Positions 32,047 through 33,793 of a DNA stretch of 33,793 nt are shown one piece after another; positions within the stretch are counted from its first letter, which is position 1; each line of letters opens with the position of its first letter. The position numbers and the translations under genes were made by a program. The stretch lies in the NCBI GenBank assembly GCA_004144595.1, contig SEEM01000035.1, positions 1-33,793 of the forward strand. Direction: 5' to 3'. The notes under the pieces are model-generated. The model saw nothing but the letters and a program-made list of their open reading frames with translations, was not told the origin of the DNA and searched no databases. This DNA is from Hyphomicrobiales bacterium. GTDB taxonomy: Bacteria; Pseudomonadota; Alphaproteobacteria; Rhizobiales; Beijerinckiaceae.

Positions 32047-32180
32047 GGGTCCGGCGGGAGCCACGCCCGCATCTCCATTCTGGAGATGCGGACGCTCCGC
32101 CCGTTTGACTGGGCAGCCTGCCGTCTCAGACAGGGCGCTTCGCCGGACCCGATTGGCATAGGGGCGGCGGATGCCGCCCC
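32047..32180. other. Structured intergenic element between the decarboxylase and GNAT genes
   Basis: A 10-bp perfect inverted repeat, GGGTCCGGCG (32047-32056) and CGCCGGACCC (32141-32150), encloses a 10-bp perfect hairpin, CCGCATCTCC-attct-GGAGATGCGG (32067-32091), and a weaker stem around GTCTCAGAC (about 32123-32131). Next to it GGGGCGGC-ggat-GCCGCCCC (32161-32180) is a separate 8-bp hairpin, 10 bp after the decarboxylase stop codon. None is followed by a T-run on the minus strand. The outer hairpin may end the decarboxylase mRNA by another route or protect its 3' end. Confidence 0.55.
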
Positions 32181-32190
32181 GTATTGTCCG

Positions 32191-33336
32191 TCAGATGACG
32201 TACTGCTTCAGCGGCGGAAAGCCGTTGAAGGCGACGGCCGAATAGGTCGTCGTATAGGCGCCCGTGCCCTCGATCAGCACCTTGTCGCCGATCTCCAGCG
32301 AGAAGGGCAGCATGTACGGGGTCTTCTCGTACATGACGTCGACCGAGTCGCAGGTCGGGCCGGCGAGCACGCAGGGGACCGTCGCATCGCCGTCATGGGC
32401 GGTGCGGATGGGGTAGCGGATCGCCTCGTCCATGGTCTCGGCGAGACCGTTGAACTTGCCTATATCGAGATAGACCCAGCGGACCTCGTCCGACTCGGCC
32501 TTCTTCGAGATCAGCACCACCTCGGCCTCGATCAGGCCGGCCTCGCCAACCATGCCGCGGCCCGGCTCGATGATCGTCTCGGGCAGCTGGTTGCCGAAAT
32601 GCTTCGACAGCGCCCGGAAGATCGCGTCGCCATAGGAGGGCACGCCCGGGATAGGCTTCAGGTAACGCGCCGGGAAACCGCCGCCGAGGTTGACCATCGA
32701 CAGCGAGATGCCACGGGTGGCGCATTCCTTGAAGATCGCCGAGGCCGAGGCCAGGGCCGAATCCCAGGCATTCACGTTCGCCTGCTGCGAGCCGACATGG
32801 AACGAGATGCCATAGGCCAGCAGGCCCAGGCGATGGCCGTGCTCGAGCACGTCCGCGGCCATCTCGGGCACGCAGCCGAACTTGCGCGAGAGCGGCCAGT
32901 CGGCGCCAGCACCGTCGCACAGGATGCGGCAGAAGATGCGGGCGTCGTTGGTGCCGGTCTTCTCGGCGGAACGGGCGACCTTCTCGACTTCGGCCGTGCA
33001 GTCGACGGCGAAGAGGCGCACGCCGAGCTCCATGGCGCGCACGACGTCGCGCTCCTTCTTGATGGTGTTGCCGAAGGAGATGCGGTCGGCGGTGGCGCCA
33101 GCGGCGAGCGCGAGCTCGATTTCGACGACCGAGGCGCAATCGAAGCAGGAGCCGAGCTTGGCGAGGAGCGCGAGCACCTCCGGCGCCGGGTTGGCCTTCA
33201 CCGCGTAGAACACGCGGGTGTCGGGCAACGCACGGGCGAAGGCATGATAGTTCTCGCGCACCACATCGGTGTCGACGACGACGCACGGGCCGTCATCACG
33301 GCGAGTGCGCAGGAATTCACGGATACGGTCGGTCAT
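32191..33336 (-). CDS. Ornithine decarboxylase, PLP alanine-racemase-fold type
   Basis: This 381-aa enzyme converts ornithine, and possibly lysine, to putrescine or cadaverine. It belongs to fold type III, like eukaryotic ODC, not to the larger E. coli SpeC/SpeF type. PLP-binding Lys47 is in FYAVKANP. His180 is in SFHVGSQ, the phosphate-binding GGGFP is at 218-222 and EPGRG at 257-261. The catalytic Cys329 and Asp330 are in GPTCDS, contributed across the dimer. The size is that of the short bacterial ODC/LDC forms. ATG 33336 has AAGGGGAG about 10 bases upstream. A 450-base leader with a structured element precedes it. Product supply to Hss on the same strand is likely. Confidence 0.92.
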   Translation of the reverse strand: MTDRIREFLRTRRDDGPCVVVDTDVVRENYHAFARALPDTRVFYAVKANPAPEVLALLAKLGSCFDCASVVEIELALAAGATADRISFGNTIKKERDVVRAMELGVRLFAVDCTAEVEKVARSAEKTGTNDARIFCRILCDGAGADWPLSRKFGCVPEMAADVLEHGHRLGLLAYGISFHVGSQQANVNAWDSALASASAIFKECATRGISLSMVNLGGGFPARYLKPIPGVPSYGDAIFRALSKHFGNQLPETIIEPGRGMVGEAGLIEAEVVLISKKAESDEVRWVYLDIGKFNGLAETMDEAIRYPIRTAHDGDATVPCVLAGPTCDSVDVMYEKTPYMLPFSLEIGDKVLIEGTGAYTTTYSAVAFNGFPPLKQYVI

Positions 33337-33541
33337 GAGACGCGACTCCCCTTCGACGCGAGCGGCGTCGATGCGATGTATCGCCGAATGAATCGCTGTC
33401 GTCGCAAGGCGCTGTGGAGACGCCTGTGACAACGGACGAAACGTCCGGACCCGAAACACCATTCGATTGGGGAAGACCCCGCACGGCCGGCAATGAAGGA
33501 CAAGCCTCTTCGGTGCCGGCCTGTGGAAAGCCGGCGAGACC
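33337..33541 (-). promoter_or_regulatory. Distal 5' leader of the decarboxylase gene
   Basis: This roughly 205-base stretch lies between the terminator-like T-run (33547-33542) and the decarboxylase start. I see no credible gene in it. Just after the T-run there is a strong hairpin, GCCGGC-(9)-GCCGGC (33515-33535). A second GCCGGC at about 33486-33491 offers an alternative pairing partner. The segment next to the start carries the Shine-Dalgarno. Confidence 0.45.
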
Positions 33542-33735
33542 AAAAAAGCCCGCTCCGTCGTTGCTTTAAGCTACGTCCCCCGTGGAGATTCGGGGTTCGC
33601 CGGTTTTGCCTCCGGCTGCTGGTCTGTGTAGGGGAACGGCTCCCTTGCGGAAACCGGGAGGCGTGATTTGAGGGATGTCCATCCCCTCCATCCGTCCTCC
33701 AACCCCTGGCGGCTGTCCGGCCTCTTGTCCGGATG
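33542..33735 (-). ncRNA. Structured leader RNA of the decarboxylase, candidate speF-type motif, ending in a terminator-like structure
   Basis: Reading leftwards on the minus strand, the leader holds a stem TCCGG / CCGGA (about 33734-33714), a hairpin GGGAT-GGAC-ATCCC (33685-33672), CTCCC / GGGAG (33660-33640), GCCGG / CCGGC and CCCCG / CGGGG, then GGAGCGGGCT (33556-33547) and a T-run. The last segment can pair with AGCCGTTCC (33641-33633) to close a multibranched terminator-like stem, with one bulged G. The speF RNA motif is a known conserved element upstream of ornithine decarboxylase genes in alphaproteobacteria. I make this match from position, length and recall, not from a covariance search. 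It probably makes enzyme expression depend on ornithine or polyamines. Confidence 0.65.
33566..33691 (-). CDS. Candidate leader peptide (41 aa) within the decarboxylase leader
   Basis: An ATG at 33691 lies four bases after GGAGG (33700-33696) and opens a frame of 41 codons ending in TAA at 33568-33566. The peptide begins MEGMDIPQITPPGF and continues with several basic and proline residues. The 5' arm of the terminator-like stem (AGCCGTTCC) lies within codons 17-20, and the stop codon is nine bases before its 3' arm. Translation would therefore interfere with folding. This is the layout of a translated attenuator. I do not recognise the peptide and the frame could be chance, so confidence is low. 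Confidence 0.35.
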   Translation of the reverse strand: MEGMDIPQITPPGFRKGAVPLHRPAAGGKTGEPRISTGDVA

Positions 33736-33793
33736 CCCACCGACCAGCACGCGGCCACAGGCACGTGCGAATTGGGTGAACGCGATATACGGA

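Noticed and set aside
31633-33429. Plus-strand open frame of 598 codons across the GNAT and decarboxylase genes
   Set aside because: It is antisense to two genes with intact active-site motifs and starts inside one of them.
33333-33764. 143-codon minus-strand open frame in the decarboxylase leader
   Set aside because: Very rich in Arg and Ser, with no Shine-Dalgarno for its start, and it runs through the RNA stems and terminator-like T-run in a different frame from the leader peptide candidate.

Overview
The window is high-GC DNA (roughly two thirds G+C) from an alphaproteobacterium. Gene content (fused indolepyruvate ferredoxin oxidoreductase, Liv-type ABC operon flanked by CoA ligases, bacterial homospermidine synthase, ODC-fold decarboxylase with a structured leader, motAB) and the palindromic intergenic repeats suggest Hyphomicrobiales (Rhizobiales), most like Bosea and relatives. 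The genus is an inference from recall, not a search. The region looks like ordinary chromosome: I see no insertion sequence, integrase, phage gene or CRISPR array.

Layout. 1-788 (minus): start of a membrane protein and a DUF1007 secreted protein, probably a Ni/Co transport pair. 1104-5940 (plus): 1181-aa indolepyruvate ferredoxin oxidoreductase, a large inverted repeat, a Crp/Fnr regulator, a 65-aa orphan protein and a clear terminator. A VOC protein lies opposite. 6666-15372 (plus): a seven-gene operon of acyl-CoA synthetase, LivG-, LivH- and LivM-like proteins, substrate-binding protein, LivF-like ATPase and a PaaK-like ligase. 15501-17716 (minus): uracil-DNA glycosylase overlapping a 5'-nucleotidase. 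17898-18962: ferrochelatase. 19097-20536: an alpha/beta hydrolase divergent from a MarR regulator, with two identical-pattern operators between them. 20542-21900 (minus): pyrE coupled to a LOG-like protein. 22270-23502: an AAHS-type MFS carrier. 23620-25380 (minus): motA-motB. 25815-25889 (minus): tRNA-Gly(GCC). 26123-29717 (plus): a ProX-type deacylase, then an operon of CnoX-like thioredoxin, LON-domain protein and UMF1-type MFS carrier. 29840-33793 (minus): polyamine block with homospermidine synthase, GNAT acetyltransferase and ODC-fold decarboxylase behind a long structured leader.

How the genes fit together. The 1-15 kb stretch joins an arylpyruvate oxidoreductase that makes aryl-acetyl-CoA to an importer bracketed by two CoA ligases, which suggests uptake and CoA activation of aromatic or fatty acids. 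The polyamine block gives ornithine to putrescine (decarboxylase) to homospermidine (Hss). The most striking regulatory features are the decarboxylase leader, where a 41-codon upstream ORF overlaps a terminator-like structure; the paired MarR operators at 19999-20032; and a long inverted repeat whose right arm carries the ribosome-binding site of the livF-like gene.
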